Notes: generated by a model not told the origin, from the sequence alone. A DNA stretch of 64,000 nt from Daucus carota subsp. sativus (GCF_001625215.2 NC_030384.2:43930390-43994389), one strand, 5' to 3'; shown: positions 37,117 to 49,668, counted from the first letter of the stretch. Numbers and translations: made by a program.

Positions 37117-39957
37117 ATGATAACTTTAACAGATTTTTACCATGTTCTTACAGCTGTGGTTCCACTCTATGTGGCCATGATATTAGCTTATGGTTCAGTG
37201 AAATGGTGGAAAATCTTCACACCTGATCAGTGTTCAGGCATCAACAGATTTGTGGCTCTCTTTGCAGTCCCTTTGCTCTCTTTTCATTTCATCTCTACAA
37301 ACAATCCTTACACAATGAACTTCAGGTTCATAGCTGCAGACACTCTTCAGAAACTCATAGTTCTTGGGGTTTTAGCCATTTGGTCAAGAACCAGCTCTAG
37401 AGGCTCTCTTGAATGGTCCATCACTTTGTTCTCACTCTCCACACTCCCCAACACTCTTGTGATGGGGATCCCCCTTTTGAAGGGCATGTATGGTGAGGCC
37501 TCAGGGAGCCTAATGGTGCAAATTGTTGTTTTACAGTGTATTATTTGGTACACTTTGATGTTGTTCTTGTTTGAGTATAGGGGAGCTAGGCTTCTCATTG
37601 CTGAGCAATTTCCTGATAATGCTAACTCTATTATATCATTTCGAGTTGATTCTGATGTTTTATCTTTAGATGGTAAAGAGCCATTGCAGACTGAGGCTGA
37701 GGTTGGGGAAGATGGGAAAATACATGTCACTGTGAGAAAATCAGCTAGCTCAAGATCAGAGATTTTCTCAAGGAGGTCACATGGGCATCACTCTGGTGTT
37801 TCTTACACACCAAGGCCATCCAATTTGAGCAATGCTGAGATTTATTCTCTTCAATCCTCAAGAAATCCAACACCTAGAGGCTCCAGTTTTAATCACAGTG
37901 ATATCTATTCAATGATGAATGGAAAGAATGCTACTAATGCGAGTCCAAGGCAATCAAATTTTGGGAATTTGGGTTTCGATGAGACTAAGGGTAATGGGGC
38001 TTATGGCCAGGGGAATGCAGGGTACCCTGCACCGCCTAGTGCTGGGATTTTTTCGCCTGTTTCGGGACCGGGAGCCAAGAAGAAGGCTAATGGGGCAGAT
38101 GGGGGAAAAGATCTTCACATGTTTGTTTGGAGTTCGAGTGCTTCCCCGGTTTCTGAAGGAGGGATTCATGTGTTTAGAGGAGGGGAGTATGGCAATGATC
38201 TCAATGGAGCTGCTCATGCTAAAGGTACTTGCCCTGTCATTATTGTTTAAGATTCTTATGGCTGAGGATATTCTTGAATCTTGGTCTTGTACTTGTTGAA
38301 TTTGTAATTCTTTATATGTTCAAGTTCCTAAATTTTGTCCTGTCACTATTTAATTGGCTACTTGTGTGCTCATATTTTGTGTTGATTGCTTTGTGGACTT
38401 GCATTGAACTAAACTTTAAGATGGTAGAGTGCGAATAAAATTATAGATGAAGGAAGCAGACCTGAATTGTTAGGTTGAACGTTGTAGAGAGATCGATATT
38501 GCAACAAATATGAGAGTTTAATCTTGAGGAAAAGCCTGTTTTATTACAGATATTGGGAAGTGTTTTAAGCTGTAGAATTGCATTATTAGGAGGATAAAGA
38601 GAATACTAGATTATTAACCAAAGCAGACCTTTAGGTCAAATTTCATAAGTTCAAAGTTTTCGAGTAACAATCCAGTTGATATTATGGCCAAAGTGATATA
38701 ATTTACTTATGATAGGTGTGCCATGGTTTCTGTTCTCTGGTGACAGAGTTACACATTCTAGATATTTATTTATTGATCAAGTATATCTCTGCATCAGTTC
38801 TATGAATTGATTTCTTTAACTGTGGATTTTGAAGAATTTAATCATCATGCACTTGGTACAATGACCGCATCATATATATCTAATAAATCGTGTGTTGATT
38901 AGATTACGATGAATTCCGTCGAGATGAGTTTAGCTTTGAAAACCGACAAGTCCAGATTGGAGTTGAGAGGGAAGGCCCTATGCTACCGAAGCTTGGTTCA
39001 AGTTCAGCTGAGTTGAATCCTAAATCATTGGCCAATGGGGAAATCAAGCCTGTGCCCATGCCACCTACTAGTGTCATGACCAGACTTATCTTGATCATGG
39101 TGTGGAGGAAACTTATTCGGAATCCAAACACGTACTCCAGCCTTTTCGGTCTCACATGGTCATTGGTCTGCTACAAGTATGAATTTTTTTTGAATTACAT
39201 ACTAGAAAATATTCATCTCCAACTACAGAGTTTTAGCATCACATTGTTCAAATTTTGATTTTTTCAGATGGGATGTCGAAATGCCTGCTATAATTGCAAA
39301 GTCAATAGCCATACTTTCTGATGCTGGTCTTGGAATGGCAATGTTTAGTCTTGGTATGTGGTCGGTCAGTTCCAGTGATGTTTTCCCTTCCAATAGTTAT
39401 TCGACACATCTGATAGTAATGGCATCTATTGCAGGTTTGTTTATGGCATTGCAGCCTAGAATTATTGCTTGTGGAAACAAAGTGGCTACCTTTGCTATGG
39501 CTGTTAGATTCCTCATGGGTCCTGCTGTCATGGCTGCTTCCTCAATTGTGGTTGGTTTGAGAGGAGTTCTGCTGCATATTGCCATTGTTCAGGTAAGCTG
39601 TGTGTTCGAACAGACTTGTCTAGTTGAGCATACAATTATGCCCTTGCTGTATCTTGGTTCGGTAGCTTCATAAACATTTGGTCCTTGATCTTTTCCAGGC
39701 AGCCCTTCCACAAGGAATTGTCCCGTTTGTCTTTGCTAAGGAGTACAATGTTCATCCCGACATCCTGAGCACCGGGTAAGTCTTGAAGCTGGATGAACAT
39801 TGTTTTCTGAATTTATCCGCAATCAACATTAGTATGAGGTATTATAAACCCGCAACTTGGATACTCAACGCTAAAATTAATTTGGTGCAGGGTTATATTT
39901 GGAATGCTGATAGCACTTCCGATCACACTGGTTTACTACATCTTGCTGATGGTGTGA
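37117..39957 (+). CDS. PIN1: PIN1-type auxin efflux carrier
   Basis: PIN proteins export auxin across the plasma membrane and give auxin flow its direction. Six exons (37117-38224, 38903-39176, 39268-39353, 39435-39592, 39699-39775, 39891-39957) with GT-AG junctions give 589 aa. The N-terminal membrane block (to about residue 160) starts [20 protein letters not shown]. The long hydrophilic loop (about 160-425) contains phosphorylation motifs TPRPSN (231-236), TPRGSS (252-257) and a variant SPRQSN (276-281), plus [15 protein letters not shown]. The C-terminal membrane block contains [36 protein letters not shown] and ends YYILLMV. The loop is like PIN1 and not PIN3/4/7, but the sister-of-PIN1 clade cannot be excluded. 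The 81-nt intron 39354-39434 is open in frame; removing it restores the conserved [11 protein letters not shown]. Confidence 0.95.
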
Positions 39958-40590
39958 AATTGAAGCCCTGTTCTTGCTGCAGTCCAAAAAGAAGTAACCT
40001 TTTGGAAAACTAACCCCTGTTAACCGGTTAAGTGATGTTTATTTTAGTAGTATATTTTTGGGTGGCATCTAACTAAGAAGATAGAATATGGAGCTGACTT
40101 GGTAGAGCAAAGGGATGTGAAAGTATGGAGAAGAAGCAATATTGTATTTTGAAAGTTTAATAGCAGCTAAATGTTACTACTACTTTTGTTGTTTCTTCTC
40201 CATTGTCCCCAAGAAAGTGAAGCTTGCATGTTTTGTTTTGTTTTGTTTTAAACCTCTTAAACAAAGTCGCTCTCAACTTTAAAATATTTGCATTCATTCT
40301 GGAATCTCTGCCCAAAACACGGAGTTATGTTGGCAACAAAATAATATTGGCACTATAAAGTGGTGCTTCAATAATAGAAGGGCATTCAATTTATAACTTA
40401 TTGGCAATCGACGCAAAGGGCAAAAACTGGCAATTCTGGGTTATTTTCTTTGGATTTGCTAAACCAACCATCTCCTTCAACTTGTATGCAGTTCAAAACT
40501 TCGAATTGTAATGGCAGTGGGATAAGTTTTGTATTTTCTAAAAAGTGAAAATTTATTAGTCCGAACTATTGTGCTAAATGTCGGTTATTA

Positions 40591-40953
40591 GAGTGTCTCC
40601 AACGGTGCTCTTAAATTATTCCTTAAATAATAATATAAAATGCGACTCTTAATAAGTTAATACATCAAAAAACGTGATAACTCTGATAATACTGTTTATA
40701 CTTAGCTCCTATTCACATTTTATATTTATCTTTATATAAATGAGATCTAAAAGTTAACTAAAGAGAGAGAAGATATGAGGAAAATTAATATTATACTGAG
40801 TTAAGAGTTACGAGATTCTCTTTAAAAGAAAAGAAATAGTAGACTTTTAATTTTTCAAAGAGCTTTCTAAGAGCTCATTAGAGCTCTAATTCTTGACTTA
40901 CTCTTTAAATTTGGAGTTAAGAGTTTGTTTAAAGAGTCTGATTGGAGATGCTC
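40591..40953. mobile_element. CATCTCCAAC-type MITE, uninterrupted copy
   Basis: Ends GAGTGTCTCCAACGGTGCTC and GATTGGAGATGCTC are imperfect inverted repeats. The flanking sequences TTATTA and TTAATTA may be a degenerate target duplication. The interior corresponds to the element at 24147-24752 without its nested insertion. Confidence 0.7.
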
Positions 40954-43629
40954 TTAATTAGAGCTAATCACCAATTAGCTCCGTAGCTTCTTGAAACTGA
41001 TCAAATATATGATTATTAATTAATTATCTGATTAATTTAATTAATAATCATTTCATATTTTGTGATTTTGTCAAATAATTCTGATTTCTGTTTTTTTATA
41101 ACACCGGTCTGAACTCTGAAATCAAACACCGAATAATTAAATTACTGACTTGAACAAACAGATTGTCCTTGGCTCCTTGCCATGAGTGACCGATCGTTGA
41201 AAATGATACTCGTACTAGTATCCGACAGCAGAAGAAAGGAGAATCGCATATGCTCCGACAAGATATTTGAGAAAGTAGTTTGTGTATCAGTGACTCAGTG
41301 TATGCCACCTGATTAGACAGATCCATAGTGCCTTGTTTCTTCTGTTGCTCATCCATTACTGTTATTTTCTGGCATGCAATTTCCCAGATACACACCGCAA
41401 GTTCGAATTATCATCCTTCCCTGGTACTTGCTTGATGGCGTGGTTTTACTGATCGAAATCGAACTACTCGATCGACTACTAAAAACCTACTATATGAAAT
41501 TTATCTGAGTTTTTTTTAATAACTCAATTTTTTTTCAAGTTATTTGAGATTTGTTTTTGGATTAACCACAAATCATTTCAATTAAAATATGGGCCACATT
41601 GAACAGGCCTATGTTTTGCAATCTAACAAGTATAAATTCCAGAAGTATTTGGTATTGCAACACTAAAAAATTCTAGTTCAATTAGGTTGGTAAATACTAA
41701 CACCCCGCTCTCGAGTTATAATTATGGAGAAAAGCAAATGAAAATGAAGTAAAAATAATATAACTTTTACTTCACTTTGTGCTCTCAAGTTTTCAAAAAG
41801 AAAGAAAGCAAGTGAAATGGATGCAAATATAATAATATACTTTCATTTCAAAAGTTTCACTTCAAAAATAAGATGAAAGTAAAAACACATTTGCTTTCAT
41901 TTGCTTTCTCCCAAAAAAACTCAGGAGCCGGTCTTAAGTTCATTATATTTGGGTGAGTTGCAATTGCCTACTGTATTTGAGTAAAGTGAATTCGAAACCT
42001 CTTTTTATCCGGTCACGTAATTTACCGTTAGAGGAGAGAAAATTTATGCATGGGGTAAATAGAGATCTCAAAAATTATATACTGTATTACGCAAGCAGAA
42101 AAAGGGAAGCATATTTTATGAAATTATTTTTTACAAAATTCAGCTAATAACATAATATAATCTCCCAGATTTGGCTAAACTCCATCATTCCATATCATAT
42201 GACAACCGGTTGGATAAAACAATTATTCTCCCTTTCATCATCATCATCGTGTTTTTTTAATATATAGAGCGAATAAAGCTAATATTCCCTGTTTTCGGGT
42301 TGGCCTTGTTCAGTCATAATCACACTGCAGATGTAACGTTATAATATTTCAAGAAATACGATACTTTAACAACTAAAAGTAAGCTACTAGAAAGAAAGAA
42401 TCATACTCCTACATAATTTTGTCATTTTCACACTTAACGACAGACCTGCATGATTTCGATCATTTTTTATAGAAAAAGTAACAACACCAACTTTAGATTT
42501 TTATCGTCCGTAGCAACCTTAAGTCAATTTTGTTTACACTTGTGATGTCCTGATTGCGGGATTAGCAAACCGGTAATACGTAATTTGTAATTTACTCCGG
42601 AAAGAAACTCCACTGCAGGGAAAAGATTAGGTGCTAATCAATATAGACGTTTATGGATAAACATAGTGAACACCAATCTCAATCGAAACAAACATTTAAC
42701 AATCACACTATCGTCTTTAGTAATAATTCATTTTGTCTTCTTAGCCATCTTTTTAATTATTTATTTAAAATAATGATCTGAAGTGGAATCAAGGAGGGTA
42801 TGAAATGCATTTGATGTGATCGCAGTGTTCGGAATGATTAAAATCGTGTTTCATGTAATTATTTTAATGACTACTCCGCAAACATGCGTCACTTACGTTG
42901 TCACCAGCCACTCCTTGCAACTTATTTGCATTTCATTCGATTGCAATTGCTTTGGTTTTAACTGAACGCTTTTTATGGAAGCTTACTGCTCTAGTTCAGA
43001 CGTTGGGATCATTTTGAATTTTTGATCCACGGTCGCATTATTTGTCTAAACGGAAAAATTTATCGAATAAATTAAAAATTTATACAAATGTTTAAGATTT
43101 GCGCTTATAAATAACCTGTAACCACCTTGAATTTAAGAACAAATAATGATACATGTGCTATCGAAAGTTCCTTTTAAGGATTAAACTTTCCGAGATTTTT
43201 TCTGGTTCAAGATAAAAGAGGTTACTGGGAGGTTAATAGTAAAATAGGAAATATTTTGATAAATATAGAGGCCGGATCTTATATTTATAAATTTGTCAAT
43301 TTTATTTTATATTATAAATTGTTCTGGTGTGAGGAAAAAAACACGATTTCATCCTAAGACCTAGTTGGCACTTGGCAAGCATAAACCAAAGACTCTAATC
43401 TAGTTGTTTGATTAGAGTTTGATCAGCCAGATAAGATCACAAACAACCCATCATCCCCTGAACATCCCTCTCATACATCTTTTCGCCCATGAGGAGACAT
43501 AATTTGTAATGGGCCTTAATCCATATACCACCACAAATCTACTTATCGATCACTGGGCTTTTTCATAGTCTTGTAATCCACTCATACAAATTAAATTCAT
43601 AAATCACTGGGCTTTTCCATACTAACATA

Positions 43630-43925
43630 CTCTCTCCGTCCCGGCCAATTCTTTAAAAGCCAATTCTTTACGTTTGGTTTGGACACGGAGGTTAAGAAAT
43701 ATGTATAAATTAGTGGAAAAAAGAAAGAAAAGTGGGTGAAGTGGCGGGACCCATCAATTTTTGATGTATAAAAGAGAGATAGTGAAGTAAAAGTAGTGTG
43801 AAAAGAAAGGAAAAGTTGGGAAGTGGTGGGACCCATTTACTATTTTTGGTAAGTTTTGAAATGTAAAGAATTGGATGAGACATCCCAAAAAAGAAACTGT
43901 AAAGAATCTGATGGGACGGAGGGAG
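43630..43925. mobile_element. Stowaway-type MITE
   Basis: A 296-bp element with TA on both sides and ends CTCTCTCCGTCCCGG and GATGGGACGGAGGGAG. It is a subfamily member with the copy at 25867. A short T run follows its right end. Confidence 0.92.
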
Positions 43926-44090
43926 TATTTTTTTTTTTTCCACTTTATTTTATATGGACTCTGGAGAGGTTAATGATGATTTATCAGATTTTATCATGCT
44001 GTCTAAATCCTGCATCTGTTCCACCACATTCGAAATTTCATATAAGGAGTATTTGGCATATATTAAAACTTAGATCATTTGGGTGAGTTT

Positions 44091-45063
44091 AAAATAAATA
44101 GGGATGACAGAATTTTCCGAACCGACGGATATCCGACCGTACCGATCCGAATGGTTTTTATCGAACCTGGCGTTTAGGGTTTGGTTACGGGTTTGGTTTT
44201 CATTTTTAAAAACCGATTGAATTTGGTACGGGTTTGATTTTTAGGTCAACCGAACCAATACCGACCCGAATATCCGAAACCCGGCCGAACCCGATATTAT
44301 ATATGTATCATATACCATTATATAATATACATATAATATCTATATAAACATCAAACGTGTTCATTATCACAAGATGACAAGATATGTGTAAAAAAATAAT
44401 TATTATATTGCTATCTTTTTCTAATCATTTTCCATTACGTATTCAAATATTAAATATGATATAAACTTATTTACAGATACTAAATATTTTTCTTTTCTCT
44501 TAATATAAGACATAATCTAGTATTAAATAATATTTCTAAAAAGGAAAAGTATTATCAGAAATTTTGTTTAACTAAATAAATAACATTAAATCTATACAAT
44601 TCTATATTAAAACATGATATTTATTTTCTTGTGTATAAGAATTAATCTACACTTATTTTTAATAAGCTGAATGAATAAAAGGTTTTTTAGAAAGCTGAAT
44701 TAATAATACTCAACTAATACTTGAAAAAAATAATGGAGCTTCTTTTTTAATTATGAATTATTGTAATTTCTAATTTAATCATGCATATTTTAATATGCTT
44801 GTAATAATCTAAGGATATGTTAATTTTTGAATAATGTTTATGAACCCATATTTTAGATAAATTTTTTAAGTATTTTTTTAATATAATTTTTGGTTTCGGT
44901 TCAAACTGAACCGAACCGAAAACCGGTGGTTCGGGTTTGGTTTTTGAACTTCGGTTTTCGATTCGATTCGATTCGGGTTCGATTTTGAAAAACACTATTC
45001 GGTTCGGGTTCGGTTTTCGTTAAAACCGAACCAAACCGACCGATTGCCATCCCTAAAAATAAA
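44091..45063. mobile_element. non-autonomous hAT-type element with 8-bp target duplication
   Basis: The element (44099-45055, 957 bp) has ends TAGGGATGACAG and ATTGCCATCCCTA. It is flanked by perfect 8-bp repeats AAAATAAA (44091-44098, 45056-45063). Both subterminal regions are rich in CGAACC/GGTTCG words in mirrored orientation, with an AT-rich, non-coding centre. An 8-bp duplication with short inverted ends is the hAT hallmark. No transposase is present. Confidence 0.85.
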
Positions 45064-45435
45064 TGATTTCTTGTTCAAAATAAAAAAGTGAAGTAGAAGT
45101 GAAAACAAGTTAGGACTTGCAAGTTCTTAAAATGTTCGAAAAGGAGTAAAAGTCGTGAAAGCACAAAGTTACTATTCTCAATTTTTTATACTGATTAAAG
45201 AGAAATACCATCTTAATTATAAAATATTTGATTATATTAATACTTAACAAATCATAAAATGTAAAGAGACGATCTGGAGCCTGGAATGCTGCCACTATCG
45301 GTAATATGAATATTTTTCTTTTTTTTAATTATATGTATACTTGAAAAATACAGTAAATAATGAACTTTATTTTCAAGAAAAGTGAAGGTCGCAGTTTGCA
45401 AGTATAAGTAAAGTTTTTTAAAAAGAAGATGCTTG

Positions 45436-45600
45436 ATGCACATAATTGTGTACAAAAACATGTACATAATGACATGTGGTGGATTTTAATTAGATGGCCC
45501 CCCTGCATTTACATCAAGCACCTCAATTAAAACCCACCACATCACTTGCCACATCATTATGTACAAATTTTCTGTACACAATCATGTGCACCTAGCACTA
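45436..45600. mobile_element. palindromic MITE-like element
   Basis: Arms CACATAATTGTGTACAAAAA...CATAATGACATGTGGTGG and CCACCACATCACTTGCCACATCATTATG...TGTACACAATCATGTG are inverted repeats around a short centre containing CCCCCCTGCATTTACATCAAG. The centre resembles that of the GTGTGCCC elements at 29978 and 52550. It ends about 170 bp upstream of the bHLH start codon, so it may lie in that promoter. Confidence 0.65.
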
Positions 45601-45772
45601 CTTTTTTTTAAAATATTTGTATACTTGAAAAATACAGTGACTAATTAATTTTATTTTCATGTAAAGTGAATGGTCTCGGTTTGCAAGTATAAGTGGAAGT
45701 ACGTGCCACAAAGAGACTAGGAAAAGAAAACTTTACAAGCACAAGAAAGGCTTCTTCACACACCAACTAAAG

Positions 45773-46566
45773 ATGCTAGCACCAGAAGCATGGCCGGAAG
45801 ACTCAGATTTTCACAACTGCATCATCGGAGACAGTGACCTCGGCCCCTTCCTGCCGCCGATGCACAGCCTTTGTAGCTCATCCGAGACTTCTAAAGGTAC
45901 CGCCGCTTCTAATAATCACAAAGAAGCTGAGAAACGCCGCAGGCAAAGAATCAATTCTCATCTCGACACTCTCCGCACTCTCCTCCCAGCCTGCAACTCC
46001 AAAGTACCCCTTCTTTCATCATAAGTAACTTATAAGTCACAATTTTTTTAATTATTTTTTTTAGTTTTATAGAAATTATTATCTAGGGTTCTATGAATTA
46101 TACACTGAATATTATGTTTATTTGACTTATTACACAGACAGACAAAGCGTCACTGCTGGCAAAAGTGGTTCAACAAGTGAGAGAGCTGAAACAACAGTCT
46201 TCACATGTAATGCAGCTCGAATCCTCATTCCCTTCCGACACAGATGATGTCATCGTAGTTGCTGATTTTTTCTACAGCAACAATCATCAATCGCTGGTGA
46301 TAAAGGCCTCTTTCTGCTGCGATGACCGGGCCGATCTCATCGCCGACCTAATCCAAACCCTAAAATCGTTGCGGTTGAGTCCGCTGAAGGCTGAAATGGT
46401 CACGTTCGGTGGCCGCACAAGAAATGTGTTGATTCTTGCTACAGATAAAATTGATGAGACGAATGAGGTGGTTGAGTTTCTGAAAGAAGAGCTGAGATCG
46501 TTAGTTCATCGCTCGAGTTCTCATTTTGGGGATAGATTCAAGAGGCAACGTAGGTTAATTAATTAG
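45773..46566 (+). CDS. bHLH transcription factor (bHLH106/107-like)
   Basis: Two exons (45773-46003, 46138-46566), GT-AG, give 219 aa. The basic region has His49, Glu53 and Arg57 in the H-E-R arrangement that reads E-box/G-box DNA. It is followed by the helix-loop-helix, split by the intron after CNSK and continuing TDKASLLAKVVQQVRELKQQ. The C-terminal half has an ACT-like fold candidate (DLIADLIQTLKSL, KAEMVTFGGRTRNVLILAT), used for dimerisation in this group. The order and intron position match Arabidopsis bHLH106/107/30. The start at 45773 is the first in-frame ATG and gives a short acidic N-terminus. A palindromic MITE lies just upstream. Its targets cannot be inferred from sequence. Confidence 0.92.
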
Positions 46567-47422
46567 AGCATGCACTAGTGTACGTGCTTTATTTTCGTCA
46601 TTTTTGCATATATTGTTAGGAAAAACTGCTGTTAATTAGCAACTTCTATTTGGTTTAATGAATTGATTATAATTGTGATCAAAATTAGTATTCGGTTCTG
46701 TAAGATATTTTAGAGTTTAGCACTCAAACGGGACAGGACTAAAGTTATTCATAAGTGACGGAATATGGATTTCGAAATCTTGAGTTACATGCAACGGGAA
46801 AAAGTAAATGATATTTCAATCAGTCCTGGGTATCTCATAGTCAAAAATACAACTTCACTGGTTCTGCAAGTCTGCAAACGTCGATAATATGCAAAAATGA
46901 GTGGAGTTACTTTGGGACCATTGGAACGATGATTCTAAGTAATCGTGTTGTATACTGGTATGTGAGCAGCATATATATATATAAATAATGCTCGTAAATG
47001 GTTTGTCAGATTTCTTAAAAAACAAGGCGATCCAAAGTACAAGGATTCATGATGCAACTTAGCAGAAGTATAACATATTAAGACACAGAAGATGAAGATG
47101 ATTATGTAACATATGATTCATGAGAGAGAATGAGGGATTCTGGGCATGGAATAATGGAATGGAATGAATATAGGACGGTTAGCTCAGGGCTTTTGCTTGG
47201 TTTTGTCTGCTTACACTCAAGCTTTTTCTTTCCTAATTATCACCAGGGACCAGGACAACCAGTACAGATTCAGCGCGTCTTCTGTTAGCCTTTTTTTCCC
47301 ATCACCAATAAAATATTTTCTTCGTTTCACAAGGTGGGAATTTTTTTTCCCAGAGACTTGACTATTTGATTCTCATCCATTGAGTATTTACTTTAAAATC
47401 ACGTGAATGAAATGACAAAATA

Positions 47423-47657
47423 CTCCCTCCATTCCAAAATAATAGTCGCTTTGACTTTGTGCACGTATTTTGAGATGTAAAAAACCCATACTTCTACACA
47501 TTATTTTTGAAATATTCTTTTTCTGAATAAAAGTCTAACATATCTATTTTTATTCAGAGAAAGAAAATTTCAAAAATAACATGTGGAAGTATGTTTTTTT
47601 TGCACCTCAAAATACGTGTACAAAGTCAAAGCGACTATTATTTTGAAATGGAGGGAG
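47423..47657. mobile_element. Stowaway MITE forming a near-perfect hairpin
   Basis: A 235-bp element with TA at both sides. The two halves are almost exact inverted copies along their full length: left CTCCCTCCATTCCAAAATAA, right TTATTTTGAAATGGAGGGAG; inner words GCACGTATTTTGAG and CTCAAAATACGTGTAC also pair. Such elements can yield small RNAs if transcribed. Confidence 0.93.
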
Positions 47658-48320
47658 TAAGAATTTTAGAATTCAGTACTTATTATGCAGTGTTCTAAAA
47701 TTTTTAAGCTATCAATTATATTTTAGTTTAATTAAAAAGGATCGCTAGAACATCTTTTATCCTAAGAACACTGAAAACACTATTATTCTGTTGATATACA
47801 GTACAACTGTTTTCATTTTTCTCACGAACAAACTGTTTTAACTTGAATCACTGTTTAATTAAAAAATTATAAATAAATTACTAAATAAATCTAAATCGAT
47901 AAATTATCTAATTTATTCCTGAATCCAATTCCTACACAATCCTGTTATATTATACAGTGAAAACTACTACTGTAATAGTCATAGACATAGCGAAGAAATG
48001 AGTAGAAGTGGAAACATAGTTGTAGTGGAGGGACAGAAGAAGAGGAGGCAGAGAGTGCAGGCGTGGTTGAGGGTGGGGTAACCAAAGAGGCAGGAAAAAA
48101 ACAGCGTGACGCATATACAGATACACCTACAAAATGCATGTCCGTGGCGTGCGATTGAAGTGTCCCCACTCTCCCTTATTGTCCAACTCTGCAATCATTA
48201 CCCTTGATTCCTCTTTAGACAACCCCCATCACTTTAACAAGTCCTTGACCGTCGCTTAGCCACCCTATCACTTCCTGCACGAACAATTGGCACCCTTCAT
48301 TCTCTGCATGTATTTTAGCC

Positions 48321-48465
48321 GGTGTGTTGTAAAAATTAGAAATCGGACTTAATCGGTGAAGTCACGGAATAACGATTAATCGGTGATTAATTGAATTGAT
48401 CGGGGATTAATCGGACTAATCTGTGATTAATCGGATATTTAATCAGTTCGGCGAGCTATGAATTT
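48321..48465. repeat. dispersed repeat rich in ATTAATCGG, copy 2
   Basis: Matches the copy at 34551-34742 through GTAAAAA...AATCGG, GAAGTCACGGAATAACG, TGATTAATTGAATTGATCGG and TTTAATCAGTTCGGCGA. The right third seen in copy 1 is missing here, so this copy is truncated. Confidence 0.65.
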
Positions 48466-49032
48466 AAACTTTTCCCATTTCATATGCAGGGACTGTTTAT
48501 AATATGAGACAAATTACTTATTTACATCTAATCTATAAGACTAAATATATATATAGTCATGAGTGATTTTGCTGGATTCGTATTTACGAGTACTTTAATA
48601 CGGTGAAATTTTTATATTTAATACTAATACAGAATTAAAGATATTAATAATCAAAATTGTGCGTTGGCAAGCGTGATAAAAGGCAAATAAGAAAAGTATT
48701 TACTGACAGAGGGAGTATATCCTAAGTTTTTTTTAACAATGATGTGACTACCTTCAATTAAACGATTTATGTGTATAAAGTGGATTTTATTACTATTAGT
48801 GTTAATAGAACTAATCATACATTATAATTAGATTTTGAAAAAAAAATTAAACACAATTTTTAGGATAACTAATATTTTTCCTATTTCTTTTAACTTATTT
48901 AGCTAGGATTAATTAGTTTATTTACCTATTTTCTAGCCTAAAGTTTCCAATTTATTCAAATCGGTTGAACAAACTTCAAAGGAAAGCTTTGTATTTCTTC
49001 GACACATGTAGCAAAGTGAGTATAAATCGAAT

Positions 49033-49084
49033 AAGATGATACACAAATTTTTTATTCAAAAAAAAAAAGATGATACACAAATTT
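49033..49084 (+). mobile_element. poly(A) micro-insertion with 18-bp target duplication
   Basis: AAGATGATACACAAATTT occurs at 49033-49050 and 49067-49084. Between the copies are TTTATTC and a run of A only. This is the same kind of scar as at 9748: a target-primed insertion retaining only the last bases before the poly(A) tail. TTTATTC-A(n) resembles LINE 3' termini. Confidence 0.65.
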
Positions 49085-49568
49085 CATACGCATTATAACA
49101 CCTTTAGACATAGAAAAAAGCTCTTAAAAATGATTTTAATTTGGACCAGAATCACACATGACTCCCAACATGGATTCAAACTGTGATAACTACTTAGCAA
49201 AACAATTGTTACACACACACATAGAGTTCTAGTCTGGGCCTGCAAGTCTGCAACATTAACTGACTATGGGCTGAAGCTGAACATGGGATACTTACTACCC
49301 GTGGGCCGTGGCGAAAAACATAAATATAAAAGAAATCTAATTTATACGCACAACCACAAATTTAATAGAGAACCAAATTTATGGGAGCCTGCTGTAGAGT
49401 CCAGTACTGCGCAGGCCGAATTCGTACAACCCGGAAAGGCCCAATCACTTGTCGGATCCATGTCTAAGATGTGCGGTTCAAAGACCGACCCGGTAATCAA
49501 GCCGGTTACGGTTTAATTGAGGAGTTAAAATTGGTGAACAGATATTACACCCTGCAACCTGTTCAAGT

Positions 49569-49668
49569 AAACATGAATGCAGCGCCAACAAGGTGCCGGA
49601 GGTCGGGAATTCGACTCCCCACGTGTGCGTATGTAATCAATTAGCGCAAAAAAAAACATGAATGCAGC
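49569..49668 (+). mobile_element. truncated tRNA-derived SINE-like insertion
   Basis: A 15-bp direct repeat AAACATGAATGCAGC (49569-49583, 49654-49668) flanks 70 bp. The insert contains GGTCGGGAATTCGACTCCCC, which looks like a tRNA T-arm and polymerase III B box, and ends TTAGCGC with poly(A). The A box is missing, so the copy is 5'-truncated. The assignment rests on the B-box-like hairpin, the tail and the target duplication. Confidence 0.7.

Larger units (their letters stand above)
39958..45690. other. repeat-rich spacer between PIN and bHLH genes
   Basis: This holds the PIN 3' UTR and several MITEs listed separately (40591, 43630, 44099, 45436). A possible further element at about 41700-41935 has mirrored GAGAAAAGCAAATGAAA and TTTCATTTGCTTTCTC words. 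An ORF of 99 codons at 41096-41395 (-) has no recognisable features. No supported exon. Confidence 0.55.

Noticed and set aside
37347..37730. 127-codon minus-strand ORF inside PIN exon 1
   Set aside because: It is the antisense shadow of the PIN coding sequence.
41096..41395. 99-codon ORF on the minus strand
   Set aside because: No family recognised and no partner exons; kept out for lack of evidence.
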